46,399 bases of DNA from a bacterium 1XD42-76 (GCA_009917545.1 QZDW01000026.1:1-46399), one strand, 5' to 3'; counted from the stretch's first letter, positions 7,524 through 18,151 are shown. Made by a program: numbers and translations. The notes: generated by a model not told the origin, from the sequence alone.

Positions 7524-10500
7524 TCATCCGGCCTTTCCCGGCCTCTGTCCGCCGTTTTCTGCAAGACTCAGCTCCCCAAGCTTTAGCAGGATCTCCTTTG
7601 CCGTCTCCATCATCCTCTCGCAGTCCTTATTTTTATTTTTCTTATCGAGATAAAGCATTGCCGGCTTTTCCCCTTGTATAAACCGCAGCGCATTCTTATA
7701 TTCCGCTACCAGCCCAGGGATCCCCGCCGTATCCAGCCTGGCTTTCGGGTACAGATCCATGCGGATCTCCTGCCGGTTGATATTGACTTCGGTCACATAG
7801 GCACGGTGTGCCAGAGCCTTAAGCTTTGCCACACGCAGAAGGTTTTCCACGGATCCGGGAATGTCGCCAAAGCGGTCGATGAGCTCATCCTGCATATCCA
7901 TATACTCGTCGTCCGTCTCGATTGCGGAGATTCTCTTATATACGTCAAGTTTCAGATATTCATTTTTAATGTAGCCATCGGGTATAAAGGCATCGATATC
8001 GCAGTCCACCACGCTCTCAAAGTGTTCCTCTTCCTTCTTTTCCCCCTTAAGCGCCAGAACCGCCTCGTTTAACATTTTACAATACAAATCATACCCCACA
8101 GCCTCCATATGCCCGTGCTGCTCTGCGCCCAGGATATTCCCGGCGCCGCGGATCTCGAGGTCGCGCATGGCGATCTTGATTCCGGAGCCAAGCTCCGTGA
8201 ACTCCCGGATGGCCTGCAACCGCTTTTCCGCCTCCTCTTTGAGGAGCTTATCACGCTTATACATGAGAAAAGCAAACGAGGTGCGGTTGGAACGCCCGAT
8301 ACGCCCGCGGATCTGATACAGCTGGGAAAGGCCCAGACGGTCTGCATCGTGGATTATCATGGTGTTCGCATTGGGAATGTCAAGCCCTGTCTCGATGATC
8401 GTCGTTGACACCAGAACGTCCACATCGCCGTTGACAAAATCCAGCATGATGCGCTCGAGCTGATGCTCGTTCATCTGGCCGTGCGCAAATGCCACCTGCG
8501 CGTCCGGCGCCAGCGCTGCCACATGGTTTGCGATCTCGTCAATATTGTTGACCCTATTGTATACATAATACACCTGTCCCCCGCGTGCAAGCTCCCTGTG
8601 GATCGCCTCCCGCACCATCTCGTCATTATATTCCATCACATACGTCTGGATTGGAACACGGTCTACCGGCGGCTCCTCCAGCACGCTCATATCGCGGATA
8701 CCGATGAGACTCATGTGCAGCGTCCGCGGAATCGGCGTCGCCGTCAGCGTCAGCACATCCACATTCTGCTTCATCTGCTTGATTTTTTCCTTGTGAGTCA
8801 CGCCAAAACGCTGCTCTTCGTCGATAATCAGCAGACCAAGGTTCTTAAACTCCACATCTTTGGAAAGCACACGGTGCGTCCCGATCACAATATCCACATA
8901 GCCTTTTTTCAGCCCTTCGACCGTCTTTTTGATCTCGCCCGGTGTGCGGAACCTGGACATCATATCCACGCGCACCGGAAAATCCTTCATTCTCTGGACA
9001 AAGGTATTGTAATGCTGCTGAGCCAGAATCGTCGTCGGGACGAGATACACGACCTGTTTTTCCTCCTGCACGGCCTTAAATGCTGCCCTTAGTGCGATCT
9101 CCGTTTTTCCGTAGCCCACGTCGCCGCAGATCAGGCGGTCCATGATGCGTCTGCTCTCCATATCCCGCTTGGTTTCCTCGATGGCAGCGAGCTGATCATC
9201 CGTCTCTTCATAGGGAAACAACTCCTCAAACTCCTTCTGCCACACCGTATCCGGGCCATACCGGAACCCTTCCGCATCCTGCCTTGCCGCGTAGAGCTCC
9301 ACCAGCTCACGCGCGATCTGTCGGACTGCTGTGTGTACCTTGGTCTTGGTCCTCGTCCATTCCGTACCGCCCAGACGGTTTAGCTTCGGCGCTTTGGCGT
9401 CTGAGCCTGCATACTTTTGTATCCCGTCGAGCCGTGTCGCCGGAAGATAAAGGTTGCCGCCGCCAGCGTATTCTACTTTAATATAATCTTTGACAATATG
9501 GTCGCGCTCAATCTTTTCAATCCCGCGGTAAATACCGAGTCCGTGGCTTTCATGTACCACGTAGTCACCCACGGTAAGCTCGGAAAAGCTGCTGATTTTC
9601 TTTCCTTCGTAATGATAACGCTTCTGCTTTTTCCGGCGCTCTTTTGCGCCGAACATGTCGCTTTCTGTGATGACGACAAACTTGATGAGCGGATATTCAA
9701 AGCCCTTGTGGAGCTTTCCGTATGTCACAAGGATTTCTCCCGGCGCAACAGGCCGTCCGGCGTCCTCCGGGCAGAAGGCATGCAGCTCGTATTCCCTCAG
9801 ATCCCCGGCCAGACGGCTCGCTCTGGTACGCGAAGCCGACAAAAGTACGACACGGCAGCCTTCCTTCTTCCAGCGCGTCAGATCCTTGATAAGCAGCTCA
9901 AAGCTGTTCTGATAGGAATTTACATTTTTCCCTGTCAGGCTGTATTTCCGTTTTATTGTTAATCCCGGCAGCCTCTGGTCGAGCCCTGTCATGAATGCTG
10001 TCCGCTCGGTCTGTACCGCCGCCAGCACGCTTTTTGCTGAAAACAGAAGTTCTGCCTGCTCCGGAAGCAGATATCCCTTTTCCAGACGGTGCGTCATACT
10101 CTCCCGGAACTCTGCCTCAACCGTCTCTGCCTTTTCCTTAAGCCGCTGCGGCTCGTCAAGGAACACGTAAAGTCCCTGCCCGCTGCGCTCCCCGGCGTCC
10201 TTCAGATAGCGGAAAAACGATACGGTATCGCGGCAGAAGTACCGGATATAGCCATCCGGCGTCCTCGTATTCAGCCCTTCCCTCAGAACTTCACACAACT
10301 CCCCCGTAATCGTTCGGATCCGGTGGGCTTCCTCGGCCATTCCCTGGCTTCGGAAAGCCATTTCCTGCTTTTTGGCATCCTTTTCGATGAGAACCAGCCC
10401 GTCTGCAATCTGCTCCTGGGACAGTGTCAGCTCGGTTGCCGGATAGATCACGATCTTATCCAGCTGCGCGATGGATCGCTGGCTCTCCGGATCAAACGTG

Positions 10501-11108
10501 CGGATGGAATCCACCTCGTTGTCCCAGAGCTCAATGCGCACCGGAGTCTCCTCCGTCAGGGGAAAAATGTCAATAATCCCGCCGCGCACAGAGAACTGCC
10601 CCATACCGTCTACCTGCCCCATCGCCTCGTAGCCGAGCGCAGCCAGCGTCTGCCTGATCTTTGCAACGTCAAGTGTCTCTCCGGCCTCGATCAAAAGGCA
10701 GCGCTCCTTTAACATGGCAAGCGGCAGCAAATGGTCCATGAGGCCGTCCGCTGTGGTTACGACTACCCCGCCCGCATCCTCGAGAAGATGTTTGAATACC
10801 TGCATCCGCTGCCGTGTCAGCAGGTTTCCGTGAATGTCTGAGCTGTAAAAGAGCAAATCCCTGGCAGGATACAGCCACACCTGCTTTTCAAAATAGCAGA
10901 AATCCTCGTAAATCTCCCTTGCCCTGGTATCATCGTGAGTGATGATGAGCTTCCAGCCTGCCCCGGACGAAAGCTCATGCATGACATGTACTTTCTGGGA
11001 ATCCGTAACGCCGCAGACCTGTACCGGCCCCATTCCCAGATCCATATCCCGCTTCATATCCACATATTCTGCAAGCTCAGTCAGCGGATTGGCAAAAATC
11101 TCTCCCAT
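7524..11108 (-). CDS. mfd: Transcription-repair coupling factor Mfd
   Basis: Double-stranded DNA translocase that displaces RNA polymerase stalled at lesions and recruits UvrA for nucleotide excision repair. At 1194 residues it is of normal length. The N-terminal UvrB-like region is followed by an RNA-polymerase-interacting Tudor-like domain around [19 protein letters not shown]. The RecG-like motor then shows Walker [10 protein letters not shown], the DEEQ box ([10 protein letters not shown]), TATPIPRTL and the QIRGRIGRS motif, with a C-terminal TRCF domain after it. It is 131 bases downstream of pth, an order common in Firmicutes, and probably in the same transcript. No lesion is seen. Confidence 0.96.
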   Translation of the reverse strand: MGEIFANPLTELAEYVDMKRDMDLGMGPVQVCGVTDSQKVHVMHELSSGAGWKLIITHDDTRAREIYEDFCYFEKQVWLYPARDLLFYSSDIHGNLLTRQRMQVFKHLLEDAGGVVVTTADGLMDHLLPLAMLKERCLLIEAGETLDVAKIRQTLAALGYEAMGQVDGMGQFSVRGGIIDIFPLTEETPVRIELWDNEVDSIRTFDPESQRSIAQLDKIVIYPATELTLSQEQIADGLVLIEKDAKKQEMAFRSQGMAEEAHRIRTITGELCEVLREGLNTRTPDGYIRYFCRDTVSFFRYLKDAGERSGQGLYVFLDEPQRLKEKAETVEAEFRESMTHRLEKGYLLPEQAELLFSAKSVLAAVQTERTAFMTGLDQRLPGLTIKRKYSLTGKNVNSYQNSFELLIKDLTRWKKEGCRVVLLSASRTRASRLAGDLREYELHAFCPEDAGRPVAPGEILVTYGKLHKGFEYPLIKFVVITESDMFGAKERRKKQKRYHYEGKKISSFSELTVGDYVVHESHGLGIYRGIEKIERDHIVKDYIKVEYAGGGNLYLPATRLDGIQKYAGSDAKAPKLNRLGGTEWTRTKTKVHTAVRQIARELVELYAARQDAEGFRYGPDTVWQKEFEELFPYEETDDQLAAIEETKRDMESRRIMDRLICGDVGYGKTEIALRAAFKAVQEEKQVVYLVPTTILAQQHYNTFVQRMKDFPVRVDMMSRFRTPGEIKKTVEGLKKGYVDIVIGTHRVLSKDVEFKNLGLLIIDEEQRFGVTHKEKIKQMKQNVDVLTLTATPIPRTLHMSLIGIRDMSVLEEPPVDRVPIQTYVMEYNDEMVREAIHRELARGGQVYYVYNRVNNIDEIANHVAALAPDAQVAFAHGQMNEHQLERIMLDFVNGDVDVLVSTTIIETGLDIPNANTMIIHDADRLGLSQLYQIRGRIGRSNRTSFAFLMYKRDKLLKEEAEKRLQAIREFTELGSGIKIAMRDLEIRGAGNILGAEQHGHMEAVGYDLYCKMLNEAVLALKGEKKEEEHFESVVDCDIDAFIPDGYIKNEYLKLDVYKRISAIETDDEYMDMQDELIDRFGDIPGSVENLLRVAKLKALAHRAYVTEVNINRQEIRMDLYPKARLDTAGIPGLVAEYKNALRFIQGEKPAMLYLDKKNKNKDCERMMETAKEILLKLGELSLAENGGQRPGKAG

Positions 11109-11239
11109 GACTTATTTCCCCTATCTGCATGCAGCCGGCCGGCCGCTTCCTCCATACTCCAGTTCCCATTCCAGCCAGATTTATTCACACAGCAGTGCCG
11201 CTCTGGCCCGGATGCTCTGCCGCTGGCATCATTTCTCCC

Positions 11240-11848
11240 TTACCCGGCCTGTTTGGGCGTCTCCAAACTGCTGCCTGACTTTTCCTTTTTCGCGTTATGG
11301 TGGTTCATTGCCTGTGCCACGCCATCTGTGACAAGCTCACAGGCTGCCCCGGCTGCTTCTCTGGCCGCTTCTTCCATGAGGGCCCGCTCCCCCTGCGAAA
11401 AATGTCCTAATACGTAATGTACAAGGTCAATTTCTTTCGGCTTTTCCCCCACGCCCACCCGGATCCGCGGAAATTCCTGCGTTCCCAGATGAGCGATGAT
11501 ACTTTTCATTCCATTATGTCCCCCGGCGCTCCCCTTTGCTCTCACCCTGAGCTGCCCCGGCTCCAGATTGATATCATCATAGAAAATCAGGATGTGTTCC
11601 GGCTCCACCTTATAGAAATCCGCAGCTGCCCGGATGCTTTCCCCGCTGGAATTCATAAATGTCTGCGGCTTCATAAGGAGCGCCCGCTCCCCGCCGATTA
11701 CGGCCTTCGCACAAAGCGCCTTATGCTTCCGTTCCGAGACATCCGCCCCCAGCCTGTCCGCCAGTGCATCGAGCGCCATAAATCCCGCATTATGCCGCGT
11801 ATTCTCATATTCCTTACCGGGATTGCCAAGTCCCGCTATAATATACAT
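11240..11848 (-). CDS. pth: Peptidyl-tRNA hydrolase
   Basis: Releases peptides from tRNAs that dropped off ribosomes, recycling the tRNA. The 202-residue protein starts MYIIAGLGNPGKEY and carries the family signature, with Asn9 and the catalytic His19 in TRHNAGF. Further signatures are LMKPQTFMNSSGES and the DDINLEPGQLRVR...GSAGGHNG block. The frame extends upstream to 11869, but the family always begins at this Met, with AAAGGAG 11 bases before it. The 3' end carries a short Lys/Ser-rich tail. It is upstream of mfd in the same orientation. Confidence 0.94.
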   Translation of the reverse strand: MYIIAGLGNPGKEYENTRHNAGFMALDALADRLGADVSERKHKALCAKAVIGGERALLMKPQTFMNSSGESIRAAADFYKVEPEHILIFYDDINLEPGQLRVRAKGSAGGHNGMKSIIAHLGTQEFPRIRVGVGEKPKEIDLVHYVLGHFSQGERALMEEAAREAAGAACELVTDGVAQAMNHHNAKKEKSGSSLETPKQAG

Positions 11849-12240
11849 ATTCAGAAATTCTCCTTTCATGTCCCCGCTGTACGGCCCGGACTGTGCTGTC
11901 TGGCGTAAAAATACGTTCTATACGCCTTTAAGGGGCCCTTTTGCAGACCCCTCTGATTCCTGTCCCATTATTTTATCAGCTTTCCCGGCTTCTTACAAGG
12001 GCCGAAGCCGATTATTTTCTGCTGTTTCCATGCCCCACATAATAATGTATCTTTTTCACGCTGGCACAGTATATTTTTGTCACTTTCTGAAAACGGCCCT
12101 TGCATTGTATCGCACCAATGGTGGAATCAGCCGTGCGCTCTTTGAAATCATACAGGCCCGCCGGCTGCCCCAGTGGGAGGAGGGACAGCCGGCAGGCCCG
12201 GACCTGCTTAACTATGAAAAGTTCTACGATTCAGCAAGAA
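11849..12240. other. Intergenic stretch with a GC-rich hairpin
   Basis: About 390 bases without a supportable gene. The only structure is an inverted repeat at 12155-12198 (GGCCCGCCGGCTG / CAGCCGGCAGGCC with one mismatch). It lies about 40-85 bases past the end of the minus-strand substrate-binding protein gene. It has no U tract on either side, so a terminator role is uncertain. A pth promoter should lie in the right part, but I cannot pick a convincing one. Confidence 0.4.
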
Positions 12241-13920
12241 TCAGTCAAAATAAGCGTTTTTAATTCTCCAATAATACCCATACCGTTCTGCGCCCTGCAG
12301 GTTGTCCGCGAACAGGTTATACTGGATCTTCTGGAATATCGGCAGCGTATACGCCCACTCGTCAAACCAGCGGTTCTGGATCTCCTCATGGATTTTTCTG
12401 CGCTCATCCGCATCAAGTGTCCCCAGTGCCTTAAGAGAAAGCTCATGTAACTCCTTATACTCCGGGTTGATCTCCGGATCCACATGCGTATTCTGCGGGA
12501 CATTCAGCCAGGTCCATCTGGACATCGGATTCACGCCGCCATAAAGCCTCAGAGCCATATCCCAGCCCGCCGTCTGCTCGGTAAGCCGTGAAATCCAGGT
12601 TGGCGTATCATAAGACTCGATGGAGACCTTGATCCCGATCTCCGCCAGCTGATTCGCGATAATTTCATTTCCGAGGACATCGTTCTGGTCGCCGTAGTTA
12701 ATAATCGTTGCCTCAAATCCATCCGGATATCCGGCCTCTGCCAGCAGGCTCTTTGCCTTCTCGATGTCATGGGTAAACGGCCAGGAATCTTCAAGGCTGA
12801 TTACATCGCCCATTGTAACCGATTCCATTGTGTAAGCCAGTTCTCCCAATCCTTCAAACGCGCCATAGATCAGCGCTTCACGGTCAACTGCATACATTAC
12901 CGCATGGCGGACTCTGATATCTTTGAATGGGCTGTCATTACTGCAGTTGAACCAGAGATGGTGGAGATACAGATCGGTCGTCCCTGTATATTTAATCTTT
13001 CCTTCATAGTTTCCGCTCATGACACTGTTTACGCTGGACCAGTCCGGAACGTCCACAATATCGACTCCGCCTGTCTCAAGCTCCATCATGGCTACGGATG
13101 CGTCGTTGATGAACCGGACGACAATCGTCTTGATTGCCGGAGCGCCTGCAAAGTAGTCATCAAATGCTTTCAGGGTTACGGAATCCCCGTCCACCCAGGA
13201 ATCCACATACCATGCGCCTGTCCCGATGTACTTCTTGGAGAAGCAGGACGGATCGTCCTCATTCGTATTCGCCTTCGAACAGAGGAACATGGCTCCGACA
13301 TTGATTAATGCCTGCGCATCCGGCGCTTTGAGCCCTACGTGCACCGTATGGCTGTCAATCGCCTGTACGTCATCGAAATCGACGTAGGAATATGTCGCGT
13401 TATCCCGGTATCTCAGAATGGAGAATACCACATCGTCCGCGGTAAAATCGCTGCCGTCATGCCATTTTACACCTTCACGCAGGTTAAAGGTAATGCCGCA
13501 GTTATCATCGTCAAAGGTATAGCCGGTCGCCATCGAATATTCGTCGTCCACAACAGTGTCGTAAAGCCCGTTTTCATCCTGCTTTACGACAAGGAGGCTG
13601 TTGCCGCAGAGGGACCAGATCTCCATCGACTCGGTGATATTTCCCTGAACAATATCGAGCGTGCCGGGGTCAGACTGTAAACGGATAATCAGGGTATCCT
13701 TTGTCGTCCCGTGCGGGGCCCCTCCCGCATCTGCTGCGGCTGTACTGCTCCCGGCCGCCCCTGCTGCACCGCCAGCCGTATTGCTTCCGGTCCCGCCCGC
13801 TGTACTCGCAGCTGTCGTTCCGGAGGCTGCCGTGGCAGACGTGCTGCTGCCACCGGAGCAGGCTGTCAGCATCATGGTAGCGGCAAGTGCAAGTGCCAGT
13901 GGTCTTAAATGTTTTCTCAT
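12241..13920 (-). CDS. ABC transporter substrate-binding lipoprotein (Opp/Dpp family)
   Basis: Extracellular solute receptor of the SBP_bac_5 family, feeding the permease and ATPase genes upstream. The N-terminus has a lipoprotein signal (hydrophobic LALALAATMMLTA, then Cys21), followed by a low-complexity Ser/Thr/Ala/Gly linker of about 45 residues, common in Clostridia lipoproteins. The mature part shows NLREGVKWHDGSDFTADDV, the family signature, and YAVDREALI later. Length (559) is normal. GAGGAG precedes the ATG. This family is named for peptides but also binds oligosaccharides, nickel and other ligands. The neighbouring esterases and ROK regulator make a carbohydrate ester possible here. 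A repeat copy separates it from the ATPase gene. Confidence 0.88.
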   Translation of the reverse strand: MRKHLRPLALALAATMMLTACSGGSSTSATAASGTTAASTAGGTGSNTAGGAAGAAGSSTAAADAGGAPHGTTKDTLIIRLQSDPGTLDIVQGNITESMEIWSLCGNSLLVVKQDENGLYDTVVDDEYSMATGYTFDDDNCGITFNLREGVKWHDGSDFTADDVVFSILRYRDNATYSYVDFDDVQAIDSHTVHVGLKAPDAQALINVGAMFLCSKANTNEDDPSCFSKKYIGTGAWYVDSWVDGDSVTLKAFDDYFAGAPAIKTIVVRFINDASVAMMELETGGVDIVDVPDWSSVNSVMSGNYEGKIKYTGTTDLYLHHLWFNCSNDSPFKDIRVRHAVMYAVDREALIYGAFEGLGELAYTMESVTMGDVISLEDSWPFTHDIEKAKSLLAEAGYPDGFEATIINYGDQNDVLGNEIIANQLAEIGIKVSIESYDTPTWISRLTEQTAGWDMALRLYGGVNPMSRWTWLNVPQNTHVDPEINPEYKELHELSLKALGTLDADERRKIHEEIQNRWFDEWAYTLPIFQKIQYNLFADNLQGAERYGYYWRIKNAYFD

Positions 13921-14041
13921 GGTTACTCTCCTCTCTTTTTATGGGACATGCCCTGTTTCACTCGTTCACATTTTCCGTGACCGTTTCGCGGCGTTACGGC
14001 TGCATCTTCCTGCAGCCCTTTCCTTATCTTGATTTTCCCTG

Positions 14042-14150
14042 TTTACCTTGAAAGTCCGCCGCCGACACGCGGCATACATTCAGGGATGCCAAATGCGCCT
14101 GAACAATTTTCATCCATGATGGCGCGCTCACCTGGGCGCAGGAAGGTTTA
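14042..14150 (-). repeat. Dispersed intergenic repeat, copy B
   Basis: Read on the minus strand, the element starts at the TAA of the upstream ATPase gene and runs into the gap before the substrate-binding protein gene: ACCTTCCTGCGCC, then GCGCGCC.TCATGGATG, then GCGCATTTGGCAT, then a GCCGC/GCGGC hairpin, then GGACTTTCAA. It matches copy C at 16114-16241 over almost its full length, and copy A at 3073-3176 in opposite orientation. Confidence 0.8.
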
Positions 14151-15119
14151 TACTCTTTTCTTATCCTGGTCCAGCTCCTCTGCATAAAGGCAGCTCACGA
14201 AATGTCCCGGACTGTACTCTTTTAGCACAGGCTCCGAATCCATGCACGTCTCTTTGGCGTACCGGCACCTTGTCGCAAACCGGCATCTTCGTTTGGGGTT
14301 AATCGGTGATGTCACCTCGCCCTGAATCGGGATCCGCCTGCTCTCCTGGTCGATATCAAGGTTCGGGATCGCTGACAGGAGTGCCTTGGAATACGGATGC
14401 ACCGGGTGATCGAACAGCTCCTTTGCGCTTGCGAATTCCACCACCTGCCCCAGATACATCACCATAATGTTCGTTGAAATGAATTTTGCCACGGAAAGAT
14501 CATGGGTGACAAAAATATAGGTCAGCTTCATATCCCGCTGGATGTCCAGAAGGAGATTGATAACCTGTGCCTGAATCGACACATCCAGAGCCGATACCGG
14601 CTCGTCGCAGACGATAAACTCCGGTTCCAGAATGAGCGCCCGCCCGATTCCGATTCTCTGGCGGCGGCCCCCGTCCAGCTCGTGCGGATATGTATTGACA
14701 AGCCTGCGGGCCAGCCCCACCGTATCCATCATTTTATAGACCTTTTCCTCCAGCTCGGCCCCTTTACAGATATCCGCGATCACAAGCGGCTCTGCCAGAG
14801 TCTGGAAAATCGTCATTCTGGGGTTCAGGGAAGCAAAAGGATCCTGGAAAATGATCTGCATTTTCCGCCTCAGCTCACTTAACTTTGTACGGTTTACGTG
14901 AGTGATATCTTCTCCCTTAAACTTAATCGTGCCGCCTGTGCTCTCCAGAAGGTGGAGGACGACGCGTCCCAGCGTGGATTTTCCGCATCCGGACTCTCCC
15001 ACGACGCCTAACGTCTCTCCCTGGTTGATCTTAAAGGAAACGCCGTCAACTGCGTGCAGCGTCCCTGCGCTTACGTCAAAAAACTTTTCCAGCCTTTCCA
15101 CTTCAAGTAACGGAGTCAA
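14148..15119 (-). CDS. ABC transporter ATP-binding protein (OppF/DppF type)
   Basis: Second ATPase of the Opp/Dpp-type importer. Walker A is GESGCGKST (41-49) and Walker B lies in EFIVCDEPVSALD. The signature loop reads LDGGRRQRIG in place of the canonical LSGGQ, a variant I recall from related Firmicutes OppF proteins. The C-terminal oligopeptide-transporter tail has the CRFATRCRYAKETC cysteine cluster, which may bind a metal or Fe-S centre. The start is inferred as TTG 15119, overlapping the previous gene's stop in TTGA, because AAGGGGGG lies eight bases upstream and [14 protein letters not shown] fits the family. The longer ATG at 15149 would run well into the upstream gene. Confidence 0.88.
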   Translation of the reverse strand: MTPLLEVERLEKFFDVSAGTLHAVDGVSFKINQGETLGVVGESGCGKSTLGRVVLHLLESTGGTIKFKGEDITHVNRTKLSELRRKMQIIFQDPFASLNPRMTIFQTLAEPLVIADICKGAELEEKVYKMMDTVGLARRLVNTYPHELDGGRRQRIGIGRALILEPEFIVCDEPVSALDVSIQAQVINLLLDIQRDMKLTYIFVTHDLSVAKFISTNIMVMYLGQVVEFASAKELFDHPVHPYSKALLSAIPNLDIDQESRRIPIQGEVTSPINPKRRCRFATRCRYAKETCMDSEPVLKEYSPGHFVSCLYAEELDQDKKRV

Positions 15120-16102
15120 TGGTGGTTCCCCCCTTCTGCTAAAACGCATCGGACATAATGCCCTTCGGACACTTCGGTCAGTCCAATCTCCCTAGCTCTG
15201 CATTGTTCCGTACAGAATTCGCATCGGTCTGCGAATTTACAGCCTGCCGGAAGCGCGGCCGGGTCGGGCATCAGGCCCTTAATCGGCTTTAGCCGGTCGC
15301 TGTCCGGAAACGCCCCCGGGAGCGAGCCAAACAGGCCTTTCGTATAGGGATGTGACGTATGCTTAAATATACTCCTCTTATCCCCCATCTCCACCACCTG
15401 CCCGGCGTACATAACGACCACCTTGTCGCACATCTCGGCGACAATGCCCAGGTCATGGGTGATCAGAAGAACCGAAGAGCCCAGCTTCTTTTTCAGGTCG
15501 TTCATCATGTCAAGCACCTGGGCCTGAATCGTCACATCGAGCGCTGTGGTCGGCTCGTCCGCGATCAGAAGCTCCGGGGAGCAGGCAAGCGCCATCGCGA
15601 TAATGACCCTCTGCTTCATCCCGCCGGAAAACTGGTGCGGATAGTCCTTATAGCGGCTCTTATCAATCCCGACCAGCTCCAGCATTTCCTCTACTTTAAT
15701 CCTCGCCTCGGCCCTGGAACATTTACTATGGAGATGAACCACTTCGGCGATCTGATCGCCTACTGAGTCGATGGGATTTAAGGCCGTCATTGGGTCCTGA
15801 AAGATCATGGAAATCTCAGAACCGCGGATTTTCCTCATATGGGCCTCGCTGGCCTCCAGGAGATTCTCCCCATTGAACTCAATCGAGCCGCTGAGGATTT
15901 TACCGGGCGGGGACTGCACAAGGCGCAGGATACTGAGTGCGATGGTCGTTTTCCCCGCACCGGTCTCCCCGACAAGCCCCAGTGTCTCCCCCTTCCTGAT
16001 GTCAAAGGATACCCCGTTCACAGCCTTGCATGCTGGTTCCTCAGGCGGAAGGTAATGTACCGTCAGATCCTTTATGGATAAAATTTTCTCAGTATCACTC
16101 AT
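15116..16102 (-). CDS. ABC transporter ATP-binding protein (OppD/DppD type)
   Basis: First ATPase of the importer. Walker A is GETGAGKT (45-52), the Q-loop is [13 protein letters not shown], the signature is FSGGMKQR and Walker B is [12 protein letters not shown]. The C-terminal [14 protein letters not shown] cluster is typical of the subfamily. The frame is open to 16162, but the first 20 residues of that longer reading are translation of the dispersed repeat (copy C). [13 protein letters not shown] at 16102 has AAAGGGGA upstream and is the real start. It overlaps the next ATPase by four bases, so the two are translationally coupled. Confidence 0.92.
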   Translation of the reverse strand: MSDTEKILSIKDLTVHYLPPEEPACKAVNGVSFDIRKGETLGLVGETGAGKTTIALSILRLVQSPPGKILSGSIEFNGENLLEASEAHMRKIRGSEISMIFQDPMTALNPIDSVGDQIAEVVHLHSKCSRAEARIKVEEMLELVGIDKSRYKDYPHQFSGGMKQRVIIAMALACSPELLIADEPTTALDVTIQAQVLDMMNDLKKKLGSSVLLITHDLGIVAEMCDKVVVMYAGQVVEMGDKRSIFKHTSHPYTKGLFGSLPGAFPDSDRLKPIKGLMPDPAALPAGCKFADRCEFCTEQCRAREIGLTEVSEGHYVRCVLAEGGNHH

Positions 16103-16113
16103 ATCGTTCCCCT

Positions 16114-16241
16114 TTACTTTGAAAGTCCATCGCCGCAGGCGATCTAAATTCAGGTATGCCAAATGCGCCTTAACCTTAACTTTTAATTACTTCTATTTCC
16201 ATTCATGGCGGCGCACTCACTTATAGGCGCAGGAAGATTTA
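16114..16241 (-). repeat. Dispersed intergenic repeat, copy C
   Basis: About 128 bases between the second permease gene and the first ATPase gene. On the minus strand it begins at the TAA of the permease gene (ATCTTCCTGCGCC), includes CCGCCATGAATGG, an AT-rich insert absent from copy B, GCGCATTTGGCAT, the hairpin ATCGCC-TGC-GGCGAT, and GGACTTTCAAAGTAA. It has the same position relative to the upstream stop codon as copy B. Confidence 0.8.
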
Positions 16242-17126
16242 ATATTTCAGCTTCGGGTCAAGAGCGTCTCTCAGGCCGTCGCCAAACAGGTTCATTGCCA
16301 GCACTACCATAGCGATACAGACTCCCGGTACGGTAACAAGGTACGGATACTCACGGATATACTGGCGGGAAGCGGAAAGGAGAGCGCCCCATTCAGGTGT
16401 CGGCGCCTGCACGCCGAGCCCCAGAAAGCTTAAAGCTGCGGCTGTAATAATACCGCCGGAGATACCGGTCGAAACATGGACAATGATCGGCGATAATACA
16501 TTGGGTAAAATATGCCGGAAAATAATCCTCCTGTCCCTGGCGTCAAGCGCTCTCGCGGCCTCTACAAATTCCTGTTCCTTGACTGCCAGAATCGGGCCTC
16601 TTGCCGTCCTCGCATAGGCCGGGACCGAAGAAATGCCGATGGCAAGAATCGCATTTAACACACCGCCTCCCATAACAGAGGAAATGGCAATCGCCAAAAG
16701 AAGATCCGGAATCGCGTTAAACGCATCCAGAAACCGCATAATCAGGTTGTCCACGAGCCCGCCGTAGAACGCGGCCACAGAGCCCATGATGATTCCGATT
16801 CCTGCTGCGACAATCGTTGCCGCCAGGCCGATAAACAGGGAGTACCTTCCTCCGTAGAGGACACGGGCCAGCATGGAGCGGCCAAGATTATCCGTCCCCA
16901 GTGGGTACTCTGCACACGGGGAGATAAACTTGTTCATGATATCCTGTTTATCATATCCCTCCGGGCAGATAAAACCGGCCAGGGCGCACAGGGTAATCAC
17001 GATCAGAAGCACGATAAGGCCTGCCATTGCCGTTTTGTTCTTCACGAGCCGGTGCATGGATTCCTGCATCATGCTCCGCTTTTTCGTCGTGTAAACTACC
17101 GTTTCTTTCTGTTTCATATATTTCAC
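16239..17126 (-). CDS. ABC transporter permease (OppC/DppC type)
   Basis: Inner permease subunit of 295 residues. An N-terminal cytoplasmic stretch leads to a first membrane helix (TAMAGLIVLLIVITLCALAGF), then the loop ending PLGTDNLGRSMLARVLYGGRYSLFIG and about five more helices. The EAA loop EAARALDARDRRIIFRHILPNVLSPI contacts the ATPases. The start ATG at 17126 overlaps the upstream permease stop in ATGA. An ATG three codons later is possible. Confidence 0.92.
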   Translation of the reverse strand: MKYMKQKETVVYTTKKRSMMQESMHRLVKNKTAMAGLIVLLIVITLCALAGFICPEGYDKQDIMNKFISPCAEYPLGTDNLGRSMLARVLYGGRYSLFIGLAATIVAAGIGIIMGSVAAFYGGLVDNLIMRFLDAFNAIPDLLLAIAISSVMGGGVLNAILAIGISSVPAYARTARGPILAVKEQEFVEAARALDARDRRIIFRHILPNVLSPIIVHVSTGISGGIITAAALSFLGLGVQAPTPEWGALLSASRQYIREYPYLVTVPGVCIAMVVLAMNLFGDGLRDALDPKLKY

Positions 17127-18094
17127 CCCGCCCTCTTTTTGAACTTCAGGAAATTGCCGCTGCTGCTCTTAAACGTTGCCTTGACGCGCGGGTCGGCCGC
17201 TGCGTAGGCGATGTCGATCAGGAGGTTTACCACAGAGACCGTCGCCGCCACGAGGATCACGCTGGCTCTTAGCTGTGGATAATCCCTTTTATTGATGGCT
17301 AGAACCATCAATGTCCCGATACCGGGAATGGCGAAAATCTGTTCCAGAATCATCGTTCCGGTCAGGTTCTGGGCAAACCGGCTGCCGACGTTAGTGAGAA
17401 TCGGAATCAGGGCGTTGCGCAGAATGTGATGATACGTAATCACCCGTTCCTCCTGTCCCTTGGCCCGCGCGGTACGCACGAAATCAGCGTTGATATTGTC
17501 CAGCATAGCCGAACGCGTGATTCTCATCTGGCTTGACGCGCCGAGGACTCCGAGCGTCCCGGCCGGAAGGATCCAGTAGAGCGGCCCGTAAAATCCGGAC
17601 ACCGGAAGCCACTGGAGCCTCACTGCAAAGAGCAGAATCATCATGAGTGCAAACCAGAAGTTGGGAAGTGAGATTCCCAGGATTCCTATGACCCTCGCGA
17701 TGGCGTCCCCCAGGCTCCCCCGGTGAAGCGCCGCGTAAATGCCCAGGAGCGTCCCCGATATAACTGACACCAGTGTCGTCAGGATCGCCAGGAGAAAGGT
17801 CGTAGGCCACCTGCTTATGATCTCCTGCGTGATCGGCTGCCCGTTCCTCCAGGAATTGCCGAAATCGCCGCGGCTCACGATACCCCAGACGTACCTTGTA
17901 AACTGGACTGCAAAGGGGTCATTCAGTCCGTATTTTTCATGCCAGTTTTCGATCTCCTCATTGGTGGCGTCTGTCCCCAGCTGAAGCTTTGCCGGATCGC
18001 CCGGAGTGATAAACTGAAGAATAAAGATCAGCAGGACAACGCTCAACAATACCGGAATCATCATGAGCAAACGCTTTAATATGTACCGTCCCAT
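17123..18094 (-). CDS. ABC transporter permease (OppB/DppB type)
   Basis: Partner permease of 323 residues. It begins MGRYILKRLLMMIPVLLSVVLLIF, the standard OppB first helix, followed by the extracellular loop FITPGDPAK... with the GLNDPF motif. Five further helices follow, with the EAA loop VRTARAKGQEERVITYHHILRNALIPI. It lies 57 bases after the second esterase gene and is coupled to the next permease, which puts esterases and transporter in one likely operon. Confidence 0.93.
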   Translation of the reverse strand: MGRYILKRLLMMIPVLLSVVLLIFILQFITPGDPAKLQLGTDATNEEIENWHEKYGLNDPFAVQFTRYVWGIVSRGDFGNSWRNGQPITQEIISRWPTTFLLAILTTLVSVISGTLLGIYAALHRGSLGDAIARVIGILGISLPNFWFALMMILLFAVRLQWLPVSGFYGPLYWILPAGTLGVLGASSQMRITRSAMLDNINADFVRTARAKGQEERVITYHHILRNALIPILTNVGSRFAQNLTGTMILEQIFAIPGIGTLMVLAINKRDYPQLRASVILVAATVSVVNLLIDIAYAAADPRVKATFKSSSGNFLKFKKRAG

Positions 18095-18151
18095 TCAGCC
18101 TCTGCCTCCTTTCCTTGCAAGCGGTTCAGGCGGTTCGAACCGTGCCTTCCA

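Noticed and set aside
8463-9092. 209-codon plus-strand open frame
   Set aside because: It is antisense to the motor domain of mfd and shows no family features.
12155-12198. Terminator of the substrate-binding protein gene
   Set aside because: The stem is strong, but neither strand has a U tract after it, so it is listed only as a hairpin in the intergenic stretch.
16103-16162. N-terminal extension of the OppD-type ATPase
   Set aside because: These 20 codons are translation of the dispersed repeat; the ribosome site belongs to the ATG at 16102.
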